Assembly: GCA_022511225.1 (NCBI GenBank)
Contig: JAFLRZ010000012.1
Location: forward strand, 1-57,114
Direction: 5' to 3'
DNA length: 57,114 nucleotides
Source: Eubacterium sp.
Lineage (GTDB): Bacteria > Bacillota > Clostridia > Oscillospirales > Acutalibacteraceae
Shown here: piece by piece, positions 51,280 through 57,114 of the stretch
How positions within the stretch are numbered: the first letter of the stretch is position 1
Layout: the number at the start of each line of letters is the position of its first letter
Position numbers and translations under genes: made by a program
Notes under the pieces: generated by a model
What the model saw: only the letters and a program-made list of their open reading frames with translations
What the model was told of the DNA's origin: nothing
Databases searched by the model: none

Positions 51280-52182
51280 TCAAGTAAACAGTTTATTCAA
51301 ATCTTGGCTAACTCGCTTGGGGCACAAGTGACTTGCATATATTACCGTAGTAGCGTAACTTGAATGCCCTAACACTTGTTGTATCTGTTCAAGTTTAGCG
51401 CCGCGAGTTAGAAGTAAAGATGCGAACGCATGTCGCAGATCGTGGGCGCCTATATCGTTGCGATTGAAAAGGCCTCGAATATATCCGCGTACAATTTTCG
51501 TGATATTCTGTCGAGTGTATGGCTTGCCGTCGTCATTAGCAAACAACAGCTCGTTCTCGTCGTAGCAATAGCTACCAAATCGACGATAGAGATACTCGGT
51601 GATAAATTGCTTAGAACGGTCGGGAAGTGTCGTAGAGCGCGATTTATCGCCTTTTGCGGACGTGTGAACGTTTATAGTGCCACCATCGAAGTCAATATCT
51701 TTTATTTTAAGGTGGGTGAGTTCGCTTACTCGCAACCCACTTTCGATAAGCAGAACGATAAGCGCCCGGTCGCGTAACGGCTGTTTCAGATACGGCGGCA
51801 TTTTGCCGTCAAGAATGGTTTGGATTTGCTGTTCCGTCAGCAGGTTGTATTCTATGCGTTCTTGCTTCGGTATATCTTCCTCAAGCACAGGCTGTTCAGT
51901 ATAAAACTTATGGTTGATGCACCATGTAAAGAACGAACGAAGAATTATAAGATAGTGCCGGAGCGTGTTATTTTTTGTGCCACGCTCTTTTACTGCCTTT
52001 GAGTAGTTAATGACCATTACGGCGGTAATGTCCGGCTGTTCGGTGTCGTTCTGTCCAAGCCACAAGGCAAAGTCATTGATGACTGTCGCGTACTTGTCAT
52101 ATGTGGCTTTACTCTTTGTTATGGTTTGCAAAGATGAAAGGTAAGCCGTCTTTATTTCGTTAAATTTTTCGTATGCTGTCAT
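51280..52182 (-). CDS. int: Tyrosine recombinase (integrase)
   Basis: 300 residues with an N-terminal SAM-like core-binding domain (1-100) and a full catalytic set: Arg151 in ESGLRVSEL, Lys177/Lys180 region, His247 and Arg250 in HDLRH, His273 in LGHSS and Tyr282 in VIYASH. No long arm-binding domain, so it is closer to XerC-type integrases. Would insert and excise the phage genome. ATG at 52182 behind AAGGAG; transcribed leftward behind three small ORFs from the promoter at 52850-52878. Confidence 0.93.
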   Translation of the reverse strand: MTAYEKFNEIKTAYLSSLQTITKSKATYDKYATVINDFALWLGQNDTEQPDITAVMVINYSKAVKERGTKNNTLRHYLIILRSFFTWCINHKFYTEQPVLEEDIPKQERIEYNLLTEQQIQTILDGKMPPYLKQPLRDRALIVLLIESGLRVSELTHLKIKDIDFDGGTINVHTSAKGDKSRSTTLPDRSKQFITEYLYRRFGSYCYDENELLFANDDGKPYTRQNITKIVRGYIRGLFNRNDIGAHDLRHAFASLLLTRGAKLEQIQQVLGHSSYATTVIYASHLCPKRVSQDLNKLFT

Positions 52183-52196
52183 TATAATAACTCCTT

Positions 52197-52322
52197 TTAA
52201 TCATCTTCTCGTACGCAACTATCTGTTGGATAAACAATTTTATCCCAATATCTACACCAATATGTCCAAGTATCGAATGGACTGCAATAGATACAACACT
52301 TGCAATAGAATTTATATCGCAT
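52197..52322 (-). CDS. Small cysteine/aromatic-rich ORF upstream of int
   Basis: 41 residues: MRYKFYCKCCIYC, then aromatic WTYWCRYW. An AGGAGG site sits 8 bases before the ATG at 52322, and int follows 14 bases after the stop. Five cysteines suggest metal binding. It could be an excisionase substitute or directionality cofactor by position; unproved. Confidence 0.6.
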   Translation of the reverse strand: MRYKFYCKCCIYCSPFDTWTYWCRYWDKIVYPTDSCVREDD

Positions 52323-52468
52323 AATTTAATCCTCCTATAATTTATTTTATTAAATTTTCTTGGTAAGTTCAAACGGATGATGTCAGTTATAAGCTGTTGT
52401 AGAAGCAATATTTTGTTTATCTAATAGCGTTTTGTAAACATTATATATAAATAACTCTACGACTATCG

Positions 52469-52519
52469 CTATTTAACGTCGACGTTCTCTATGATGGTTT
52501 TAAGTTCTGATAATTTCAT
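52469..52519 (-). CDS. Possible 16-residue leader ORF
   Basis: MKLSELKTIIENVDVK behind GGAGG at optimal spacing on the minus strand. Too short to judge by composition; supported only by the ribosome site. Confidence 0.35.
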   Translation of the reverse strand: MKLSELKTIIENVDVK

Positions 52520-52541
52520 TGTGTATTCCTCCGAAAAATAC

Positions 52542-52652
52542 TTGACTTTTTGCGCTTGCTTGTGTTATACTCTCGGCGTGAGGAGGGGAGCAAGCGAACC
52601 CCTCCGACCGTCTCGCCGTCCGTCCGTTCCACCGTTTGGGCGGCTTTCTTTT
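52542..52652 (+). ncRNA. Possible short antisense RNA with its promoter
   Basis: TTGACT at 52542-52547 and TATACT at 52566-52571 (18-base spacer) point rightward. The predicted transcript (from about 52578) contains a perfect 7-bp hairpin, GGAGGGG/CCCCTCC (52582-52605), and a GC-rich stretch ending near CTTTCTTTT. It runs antisense to the leader region of the integrase operon, so it could limit int expression. Confidence 0.35.
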
Positions 52653-52655
52653 GTG

Positions 52656-52766
52656 TTATTGTTCTGTTATTTGCTTGATAACTTCTTTGATTTGGTCGGC
52701 TGTCAAGCCGATTTTTTCAAGAGCTTTTACAAGTCGGTTGATGATTTTTGTTATTTCTACCGCCAT
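52656..52766 (-). CDS. Small amphipathic ORF at the head of the int operon
   Basis: 36 residues, MAVEITKIINRLVKALEKIG and so on, a predicted amphipathic helix. AAGGAGG lies 8 bases before the ATG at 52766; a second in-frame ATG at 52796 with its own GAGGAGG would give 46 residues. First gene after the leftward promoter. Confidence 0.55.
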   Translation of the reverse strand: MAVEITKIINRLVKALEKIGLTADQIKEVIKQITEQ

Positions 52767-52849
52767 GATTTCAGCCTCCTTTTTGTAATTTTGCATTGCT
52801 TTTTTTGCCTCCTCTGTAAGGTGTTTCGTTTCCTTAACCTTACCCCTTT

Positions 52850-52878
52850 ATTATAAACTATTTTATATTATTTGTCAA
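52850..52878 (-). promoter_or_regulatory. Consensus promoter for the integrase operon
   Basis: On the minus strand TTGACA (52878-52873) and TATAAT (52855-52850) with a 17-base spacer: perfect sigma70 consensus. Its upstream side abuts the operator pair at 52884-52939. Confidence 0.85.
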
Positions 52879-52883
52879 GCGTT

Positions 52884-52939
52884 TTTACTAAAATATTTTA
52901 TAATTTTTATAATTTTTTTTAGCAAAATATTTTAGTAAA
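52884..52939. promoter_or_regulatory. Inverted operator pair between divergent promoters
   Basis: TTTACTAAAATATTTT (52884-52899) and AAAATATTTTAGTAAA (52924-52939) are perfect reverse complements, and each half is itself nearly palindromic. They fill the space between the leftward int promoter and the rightward promoter at 52954, as expected for a regulator controlling both. Confidence 0.75.
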
Positions 52940-52953
52940 ATAGCGCAAGAATA

Positions 52954-52983
52954 TTGACAAAAACCGCGTCGCCGTGATAGAAT
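52954..52983 (+). promoter_or_regulatory. Rightward promoter of the divergon
   Basis: TTGACA at 52954-52959 and TAGAAT at 52978-52983, 18-base spacer. It drives the ribbon-helix-helix-like gene at 53033. Confidence 0.7.
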
Positions 52984-53032
52984 ATAAAACATAAAAAATA
53001 AAGCTCTATGTAGGGCATAGGATAAGTGAAAA

Positions 53033-53305
53033 ATGAAAAAGCATATAACAGGCAAGACGCAGCGCAAAGCCGTTGACGCATACCGCCAGCGCAACCCACA
53101 AGCCCCGATCGGCACAACCTTTGAAAAAGCCGAGAAGGAATATATACAGAGCATTTACAAGGCGCACGGCGTAACCGTTGCGCAGATATTGCGCGGAGCT
53201 GCTGCCGCACTTCGAGACGGTCAAACAATCCGCACAGAGCGCGAACCGCTACAAATTCCCGTCGACAATCCCGGCACTTCGTCAGACACCGCGCCGAACG
53301 ACTAA
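53033..53305 (+). CDS. Ribbon-helix-helix-like DNA-binding protein, candidate divergon regulator
   Basis: 90 residues. After a basic start (KKHITGKTQRKAVDAYRQRN) comes GTTFEKAEKEYIQSIYKAHGVTVAQILRGAAAAL (split between strand, helix A and helix B). This spacing is typical of Arc/CopG ribbon-helix-helix proteins, which bind short palindromic operators as dimers. The C-terminal 25 residues look disordered. Its gene faces the int operon across two palindromic operators, so I infer it regulates itself and int. Confidence 0.6.
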   Translation: MKKHITGKTQRKAVDAYRQRNPQAPIGTTFEKAEKEYIQSIYKAHGVTVAQILRGAAAALRDGQTIRTEREPLQIPVDNPGTSSDTAPND

Positions 53306-54243
53306 GCCACGCACCGAAGCCGGGCTTAATCATTCCGCGCCACGTGTTGCACTTCCACAAACCCATTAAACCAAACTAAACCCGATTAAAGTAAATTAAA
53401 CTATCATTTTACCGCTTTTCTTTTCTTTTATATATTTTCTTTTCTTTTGGGGTAATGATATTGTATTGTGATTATTTATATATTTGATTATATAGTGTGA
53501 TATTGTATTGTATAGAATTGTTATAAATTTATTGAATAGTATTTAAAGCTGTTTTATGCTGTTTGTATTGAGTAAAGCGGCGCGGCATTGTGTCGGCGCA
53601 TTGTTCATTGACTAAGATTTTATTTATATCAAATTTGCTAAGAATTACACGCAACCGAAGCCGGGTAAATTGACAGCTAAGAAGCATGTTTTCGTTTCCT
53701 TAATTTCATATTAAGTAAACCAAAGGACGGGCAGGGGTACTTTTTCAAGGGTAAAAATCAAAAAAGAAAAGGAAATTTGCCATTGCGCATCCTATCCTGC
53801 TCTTGTTCTCTAAAATTCTCTCCAATCTCTCTCTACGGAAATAAATCATATCTTTTCTCATTCAAACAGTTTAGGTAGTGGAATAGATAGGGATTTGTTT
53901 CAATGGGTTCGTAGGTGATTGACACGAGTTCGGTTTACTTTTATGGGGTGTGGATGATCGAGTGGAAAGAAATCGAAATGGTTTGTGCGTGATAGACTCG
54001 GTTGCGGCATATCAGCGCCCGCGCGATAGGTATAGCTATTGAACGGGCGCATAAAATTCAGCTATGTGTCAGCTGCGGTTTGGGTATGCGGTAGGTAGCG
54101 TTCGTGTGCATTTGGGAAAGAGATGATTATAAAGGGGAAAAATTAATAGAATAATTAAAATTTGTTAGTTAATTGTAAAGATTTTACTTGATTATCAAAA
54201 ATTAATGTATTATAATTATTTAAAACTAAAGAGAGAATGACTA
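53306..54243. other. 938-base stretch with no convincing gene
   Basis: No plausible coding ORF on either strand. It contains a repeated CACGCA(A)CCGAAGCCGGG at about 53310-53324 and 53649-53665, a very AT-rich stretch (53400-53560), and a perfect GCGCCCG/CGGGCGC hairpin at 54015-54050 with an inner ATAG/CTAT stem. The promoter for the next gene is at its right end. It could hold attP arms, an RNA or decayed genes. Confidence 0.5.
54188..54216 (+). promoter_or_regulatory. Promoter for the 54.2 kb membrane protein
   Basis: TTGATT at 54188-54193 and TATAAT at 54211-54216, spacer 17. The gene's ATG follows 28 bases after the -10. Confidence 0.75.
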
Positions 54244-55005
54244 ATGACATCAGGAAAGTTTTGGGCATATACTGGAATAGTATTAGCTGTAGAGGCTTTT
54301 ATTTACACCATTTTGCCGGGATGGGCATTATTCCTTATCGGGATTGGAATATTTGGCTTTTGCATTGTATTAACTTTAATTATTAATGCTATATCTAATA
54401 CTCATCATAAGTGGGTTGACAAGATATATTACTTCTTTACAAGGCGCAAAGAAGATTATATAATACTTGATGAGACTTCTAAGTATTGCATAACCAGCCA
54501 AACTGCAGCGGAGTATGATCGAACTATAAATGTTATAAATAAAAAGGATGGTTCAACGAAAATTTATGAGGGTAGGATTGTTTGGGATCAGGATAATGAT
54601 TTAAATGTGATAGGCAAGTGTGACAGAGAATATAAATTTGAGATATCGCAAGATTTAAAATGGACGAACACTATTTTTACATCGAAAAATATATTACACA
54701 CAAATGACAAATCGCAAATCAACTTTAAAATAGATAATTTACATATCTCCCAGTTAAAAAAGAAATCATTTCTCTATTGCAAGGTGAGAGATAAGATTAA
54801 ATTTTTAAGATTAGTTGTGGAAGTGGAACCATCTTTAAAACCGGCTCCCAAAGCGCTCTTTAAAGTTTTAAATGCTAACGGGGAAGAAATTCCTAATACG
54901 CGGGAAGAAATTGAATTGGCTCCTGACGGTAAGACTTTTGAAAAAACTATTACTTGTCCGCGAATAGGACGGCGCTATGCAATCCAATGGGACTACGAAA
55001 TATAA
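54244..55005 (+). CDS. Two-TM membrane protein with soluble beta-rich domain
   Basis: 253 residues. Two adjacent N-terminal membrane helices (about residues 8-28 and 30-52, WALFLIGIGIFGFCIVLTLI) are followed by a basic stretch and a roughly 180-residue beta-rich cytoplasmic domain ending RRYAIQWDYEI. The layout resembles membrane effectors such as Cap15-type 2TM-beta-barrel proteins, but no partner enzyme is next to it and I see no diagnostic motif. AT-rich, single gene with its own promoter and terminator: a typical phage moron. Confidence 0.65.
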   Translation: MTSGKFWAYTGIVLAVEAFIYTILPGWALFLIGIGIFGFCIVLTLIINAISNTHHKWVDKIYYFFTRRKEDYIILDETSKYCITSQTAAEYDRTINVINKKDGSTKIYEGRIVWDQDNDLNVIGKCDREYKFEISQDLKWTNTIFTSKNILHTNDKSQINFKIDNLHISQLKKKSFLYCKVRDKIKFLRLVVEVEPSLKPAPKALFKVLNANGEEIPNTREEIELAPDGKTFEKTITCPRIGRRYAIQWDYEI

Positions 55006-55136
55006 AGGAGTATTTTATGGGTGAATAAAACAGAACATCGCACACCTCTTTTCAGTGCGTAGTATATGAGTCCTATCAAATATAAATGAATTTAAATACG
55101 CTACAAACTAAAATTATTTTAACTGACTTTGAAAAA

Positions 55137-55168
55137 GGTAGTCTTCTTTTGAAAACTGTCTTTTTTTA
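55137..55168 (+). terminator. Terminator before the second late promoter
   Basis: GGTAGTCTTC, TTTT loop, GAAAACTGTC pair with one mismatch and two G-T pairs, then seven T. It ends the membrane-protein transcript and lies 13 bases before the promoter element, the same order as at 25701-25776. Confidence 0.65.
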
Positions 55169-55180
55169 TTAAAAAAATTT

Positions 55181-55221
55181 TTGGCGTAAAGTGAATCACA
55201 AGGTTTTTCGTGTGATATAAT
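55181..55221 (+). promoter_or_regulatory. Late promoter, copy 2, driving the non-coding RNA
   Basis: TTGGCGTAAAGTGAATCA at 55181-55198 and TGATATAAT ending at 55221, the same element and the same 35-base spacing as copy 1 before the portal gene. The bases between differ. Predicted start of transcription is about 55228, the first base of a 12-pair helix. Confidence 0.75.
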
Positions 55222-55369
55222 GGCTCTGCAAAGCGCAAGTTCACCTTCTTTTCTTGCGACTTTGCGCATTTCTCTTATTGCGCAGTGGTGCTTTATCTGC
55301 TATTGTCGCGAGCGGAAAGAGTCGAAAAAGCTCTTATGTCGAGATAAAGAAACGGTAAGAGCAATATAT

Positions 55370-55465
55370 CGCGGAGTATGGCATAGCCGTGGTTAAATTT
55401 GTTTTGGCTGTTTCTCACACTTGTCCCCGGAACAAATTTTGCAAGTTCAAATCTTGCCTCCGCGT
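55370..55465 (+). other. tRNA-like domain A (abnormal body)
   Basis: A perfect 7-bp acceptor (CGCGGAG with CTCCGCG) directly follows a perfect T-arm (GCAAG, loop TTCAAAT, CTTGC), exactly as in tRNA. The 64 bases between hold GGC-ATA-GCC and a 13-pair stem (AAATTTGTTTTGG with CCGGAACAAATTT) with a 19-base loop, not D and anticodon arms. No CCA encoded. Confidence 0.6.
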
Positions 55466-55543
55466 CAAGAGGTCGGGTCGCACCCGAATGATGTGAGAGT
55501 TATGCGCGACACCTTACAGAGAATGACAAAAATTAAGCGCCAT

Positions 55544-55618
55544 TGCGGAATAGAGTAAATGGTAACTCGGTCGGCTCATGCCCGATTGATTGTGGTCCGA
55601 GTCCACATTCCGCTACCA
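55544..55618 (+). tRNA. tRNA with CAT anticodon (Met or lysidine-type Ile)
   Basis: Clear cloverleaf: D-arm GAGT/ACTC with GGTA loop, anticodon stem GTCGG/CCGAT with loop CTCATGC, T-arm TGTGG/CCACA with TCCGAGT, discriminator A and encoded CCA. Acceptor TGCGGAA/TTCCGCT has a U-U mismatch at 1-72, recalling initiator tRNAs, but the anticodon stem lacks the three G-C pairs of initiators. Embedded in the structured RNA region. Confidence 0.85.
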
Positions 55619-55793
55619 AGGCAGACTGCGATGTACAGCAATGTATATGTGTGCCACCGTCAATGTTCGTGGAGCAGTAGAACAGACCACGCTATGGTGT
55701 AAAAGCGCGGAGGACGTAAAGTCGTTTCAATAAAAAGCGGCAAGATTGGTCGGCCACATAGGTGGACTACAACGAGAACCATACACCCGACAT

Positions 55794-55862
55794 GGATAGT
55801 GCAGATTTGTGAGTGGTAACGTGAGTTATCCAAAATGGGTTTGATTCCCATACTGTCCGCCA
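55794..55862 (+). other. tRNA-like domain B (no anticodon arm)
   Basis: Acceptor GGATAGT/ACTGTCC (7 pairs, one G-T), T-arm ATGGG, TTTGATT, CCCAT, discriminator G and CCA are in exact tRNA register. Only 34 bases lie between acceptor and T-arm. They form a hairpin GGTAAC-GTGA-GTTATCC with a GNRA loop, so there is no usable anticodon. Confidence 0.6.
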
Positions 55863-56250
55863 TTGGACTTGCCGTGTAAAACGAGGGTTCGTTTTGAAAC
55901 CAGAGAAACGTAAGAAACTCGGAAGTCGTATCGGAAGTCCTGACAAACAAAGCCGTGTCGCCTCAACGGATATAAAAAGAGGAAGTCAAGTGCTACAAGA
56001 GCTTTTCCGCCAATACTTTTTCGCCCATAACTGCTGGGCTTTGCGGAAAATACAGCCGGCCTCGCGGAGTAGCTAACCGCCGAACAGCGAGATAGGGTAG
56101 GCTCGCTTGGGAAAAGGGTTGCAGCTTGGCGACAACGTTGTTACATCTCACCTACCAAGTTGTACTTTCGCTTACGTATAAACGGAATACTTCCGGGCGG
56201 TGTACAACGCTTAAAGGTATGACTTTAAGGTGGACAGCAACCTTTGCGCC

Positions 56251-56375
56251 GAATGGCTCACGCAAGCACTTTCTTGTTAATGGAGATATAAATTCGGCGC
56301 CTATCTGATTGGTGCAGGTTTGCAGATGACAACAATGGTTGTCGGAAGCGGGTTCGATTCTCGCGCCATTCTCCA
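56251..56375 (+). other. tRNA-like domain C (90-base insert)
   Basis: Acceptor GAATGGC/GCCATTC (perfect 7), T-arm GCGGG, TTCGATT, CTCGC, discriminator T and CCA, in exact register. The 90 bases between contain GCGCC/GGTGC, ATCTG/CAGAT and a perfect GACAAC-AATG-GTTGTC hairpin. The insert is too long for a class II tRNA body. Confidence 0.6.
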
Positions 56376-56415
56376 GACTGATTCCGAAATGCTTGCGGGG
56401 CTTCGGAACGGGTTT

Positions 56416-56461
56416 AACGGCTTTCCTAACTTGCGGACGCGCAAAACAAAAACCGTTTTTT
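56416..56461 (+). terminator. Terminator of the structured RNA
   Basis: AACGG (56416-56420) pairs with CCGTT (56453-56457) around an inner TTGCG-GACG-CGCAA hairpin (56431-56444), then T-run to 56461. It ends the RNA 30 bases before the next gene. Confidence 0.6.
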
Positions 56462-56490
56462 GTGAATAACTCTTTCGGAGCATAAAATAT

Positions 56491-56874
56491 ATGACAACAA
56501 AAAGACAGCTTGAGAAAAAGCAAGAAGAACTCGACGCTATCAAGTGGTGTGATAGTGAATTGAGTAGGGATACTTGCGGTACATATAATTATTGTGTCAA
56601 ATGCGATAAGACAAAGGAATATCCGTGTGCAACCGCATATTACGCTTTTAACAGCACGGCTGCGGAATCAAAAGGCGAGCTTAAAGTAAATGTGGAACTT
56701 TCTGCTCTCGCATTAAGATTGCAGGCGCTACGAATAGCTAAAAATCTTTCGATAAAGCAAGCTGCAAGTCGGTGCAAAATTTCCGAGAAGAAACTCTTTG
56801 AATATGAAAACGACAAGGATGTTCCGACCGAAGATACACTAAAACGCATACTCTCTGTGTTGGAAAAGCGATAA
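56491..56874 (+). CDS. XRE-type helix-turn-helix protein with N-terminal cysteine cluster
   Basis: 127 residues behind CGGAG. The N-terminal 55 residues hold five cysteines (WCDSE, TCGTYNYCVKCDK, PCATAYYA), probably a zinc site. Residues 70-125 are an XRE-like helix-turn-helix: LALRLQALRIAKNLSIKQAASRC, then YENDKDVPTEDTL. It likely regulates phage or neighbouring genes. It may be expressed by read-through from the RNA unit, as no promoter of its own is clear. Confidence 0.7.
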   Translation: MTTKRQLEKKQEELDAIKWCDSELSRDTCGTYNYCVKCDKTKEYPCATAYYAFNSTAAESKGELKVNVELSALALRLQALRIAKNLSIKQAASRCKISEKKLFEYENDKDVPTEDTLKRILSVLEKR

Positions 56875-56881
56875 AACATTT

Positions 56882-56902
56882 TTTGGGTACGATTTGGGTA
56901 CG
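56882..56902. repeat. Direct repeat TTTGGGTACG, two copies
   Basis: TTTGGGTACG at 56882-56891 and 56893-56902, separated by one base, between the HTH gene and tRNA-Thr. Short direct repeats near a tRNA can be recombinase arm sites; no other copy was noticed near int, so this is tentative. Confidence 0.4.
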
Positions 56903-57038
56903 GCTGGTTTTAACAAAAAAGCAAAATTCAGCAGGAAACTGATTTTTAAGGTTTTTGTAGGCGTTTGAGCAAAATTTTTCGTAAAATGTGTAAAAATGCT
57001 TGCAATATCCAGTAAAATATGATACCCTATGACCACTT

Positions 57039-57114
57039 GCCGGAGTAGCTCAATCGGTAGAGCAACTGACTTGTAATCAGTAGGTTGCGGGTTCAAGTCC
57101 CATCTTCGGCTCCA
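57039..57114 (+). tRNA. tRNA-Thr (TGT anticodon)
   Basis: Complete cloverleaf: acceptor GCCGGAG/CTTCGGC, D-arm with AATCGGTAGA loop, anticodon stem ACTGA/TCAGT with loop CTTGTAA, T-loop TTCAAGT, discriminator T and encoded CCA at the last base of the window. It may be a host gene flanking the element or a phage tRNA; the window ends before this can be settled. Confidence 0.95.

Larger units (their letters stand above)
55228..56461 (+). ncRNA. Candidate large structured phage RNA (GOLLD/ROOL-like)
   Basis: About 1.23 kb between a late-type promoter and a terminator, with no credible protein; the ORFs present are antisense or accidental. Perfect or near-perfect helices: 55228-55239 with 55253-55265 (12 pairs, one bulge), 55291-55298 with 55342-55349, 55473-55478 with 55482-55487, 55878-55884 with 55889-55895, 56003-56010 with 56043-56050 (inner GCCC/GGGC), 56160-56165 with 56202-56207, 56210-56216 with 56223-56229, and 56382-56388 with 56402-56408. 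One canonical tRNA and three tRNA-like domains lie inside. Large ornate RNAs of the GOLLD and ROOL classes occur in phages near tRNAs. Class membership is inference; the consensus could not be checked. Confidence 0.6.

Noticed and set aside
52160-52408. Leftward ORF of 82 residues just before int
   Set aside because: Overlaps the int start and the 41-residue ORF in another frame, and lacks a ribosome site; the 41-residue ORF has AGGAGG.
52491-52856. Rightward ORF of 121 residues beside the int operon
   Set aside because: Phe/Leu/Cys-rich accidental frame opposite three minus-strand mini-ORFs with good ribosome sites.
55660-55950. Leftward ORF of 96 residues across the structured RNA
   Set aside because: No ribosome site, odd composition, and it runs antisense through tRNA-like domain B; best explained as an accidental frame.
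55370-56375. Calling domains A, B and C as ordinary tRNA genes
   Set aside because: None offers a normal D-arm and seven-base anticodon loop; only their acceptor and T-arms fit, so I list them as tRNA-like.
55228-56461. tmRNA (ssrA)
   Set aside because: No recognisable tag-peptide reading frame ending in an ALAA-type sequence, and several separate T-arm domains occur instead of one.
56152-56523. Leftward ORF of 123 residues at the right of the structured RNA
   Set aside because: It contains the antisense translation of a T-arm/acceptor (a common tRNA-shadow artefact) and overlaps the terminator and the start of the 56491 gene.
57039-57114. tRNA-Thr as this phage's attachment site
   Set aside because: Orientation is wrong for a prophage lying to its left, and no second copy of its 3' end was noticed near the integrase.

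Overview
The window is most of a temperate tailed-phage genome (siphovirus type), probably a prophage of a low-to-mid GC Bacillota/Clostridia gut bacterium. This rests on AGGAGG-like ribosome sites, TTGACA/TATAAT promoters, gene families typical of Firmicutes phages (DnaD-like initiator, RecT plus SbcC-like ATPase, YopX, DUF5131, TP901-type tape measure), genes packed end to end, and a tyrosine integrase. The left edge cuts through an SSB gene. The right edge falls exactly on the CCA end of a tRNA-Thr, so neither attachment site can be assigned.

Layout. 1-16.4 kb is a rightward early operon: SSB, DnaD-like initiator, SMC-like ATPase, RecT, metallo-beta-lactamase-fold protein, a frame-broken C5 DNA methyltransferase with an HNH gene nested inside it, GIY-YIG and ASCH proteins, two more SSB-like proteins and many small shuffled proteins. 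16.4-21.8 kb holds the large terminase and a further run of small genes (DUF5131, YopX). 21.8-25.7 kb is an AT-rich inserted cassette with its own promoters: a leftward DUF4062 protein and three rightward genes, one encoding a membrane-anchored protein. 25.7-51.2 kb is the late operon: late promoter, portal, protease with nested scaffold, capsid, connectors, an Acb2/Tad1-hairpin-like protein, tail tube, tape measure, tail tip and fibre proteins. 51.2-53.3 kb is the integrase operon, read leftward behind three small ORFs, divergent from a ribbon-helix-helix-like gene across a double operator.

The right end (53.3-57.1 kb) is mostly non-coding. It has a 938-base gene desert, a two-TM membrane protein, and then the most striking part of the window: a roughly 1.23 kb transcription unit (about 55228-56461). 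This unit is driven by a second copy of the late promoter element and ends in a terminator. It has no convincing protein but many perfect helices, one canonical tRNA (CAT) and three T-arm/acceptor/CCA-like domains with abnormal bodies. I interpret it as a large ornate phage RNA of the GOLLD/ROOL kind, or a new relative, co-expressed with the virion genes.

The early operon would replicate and recombine phage DNA, the terminase and late operon package and assemble particles, and the integrase divergon would control lysogeny. The AT-rich cassette and the 54.2 kb membrane protein are probably lysogenic-conversion or defence genes. No endolysin was recognised in the window.
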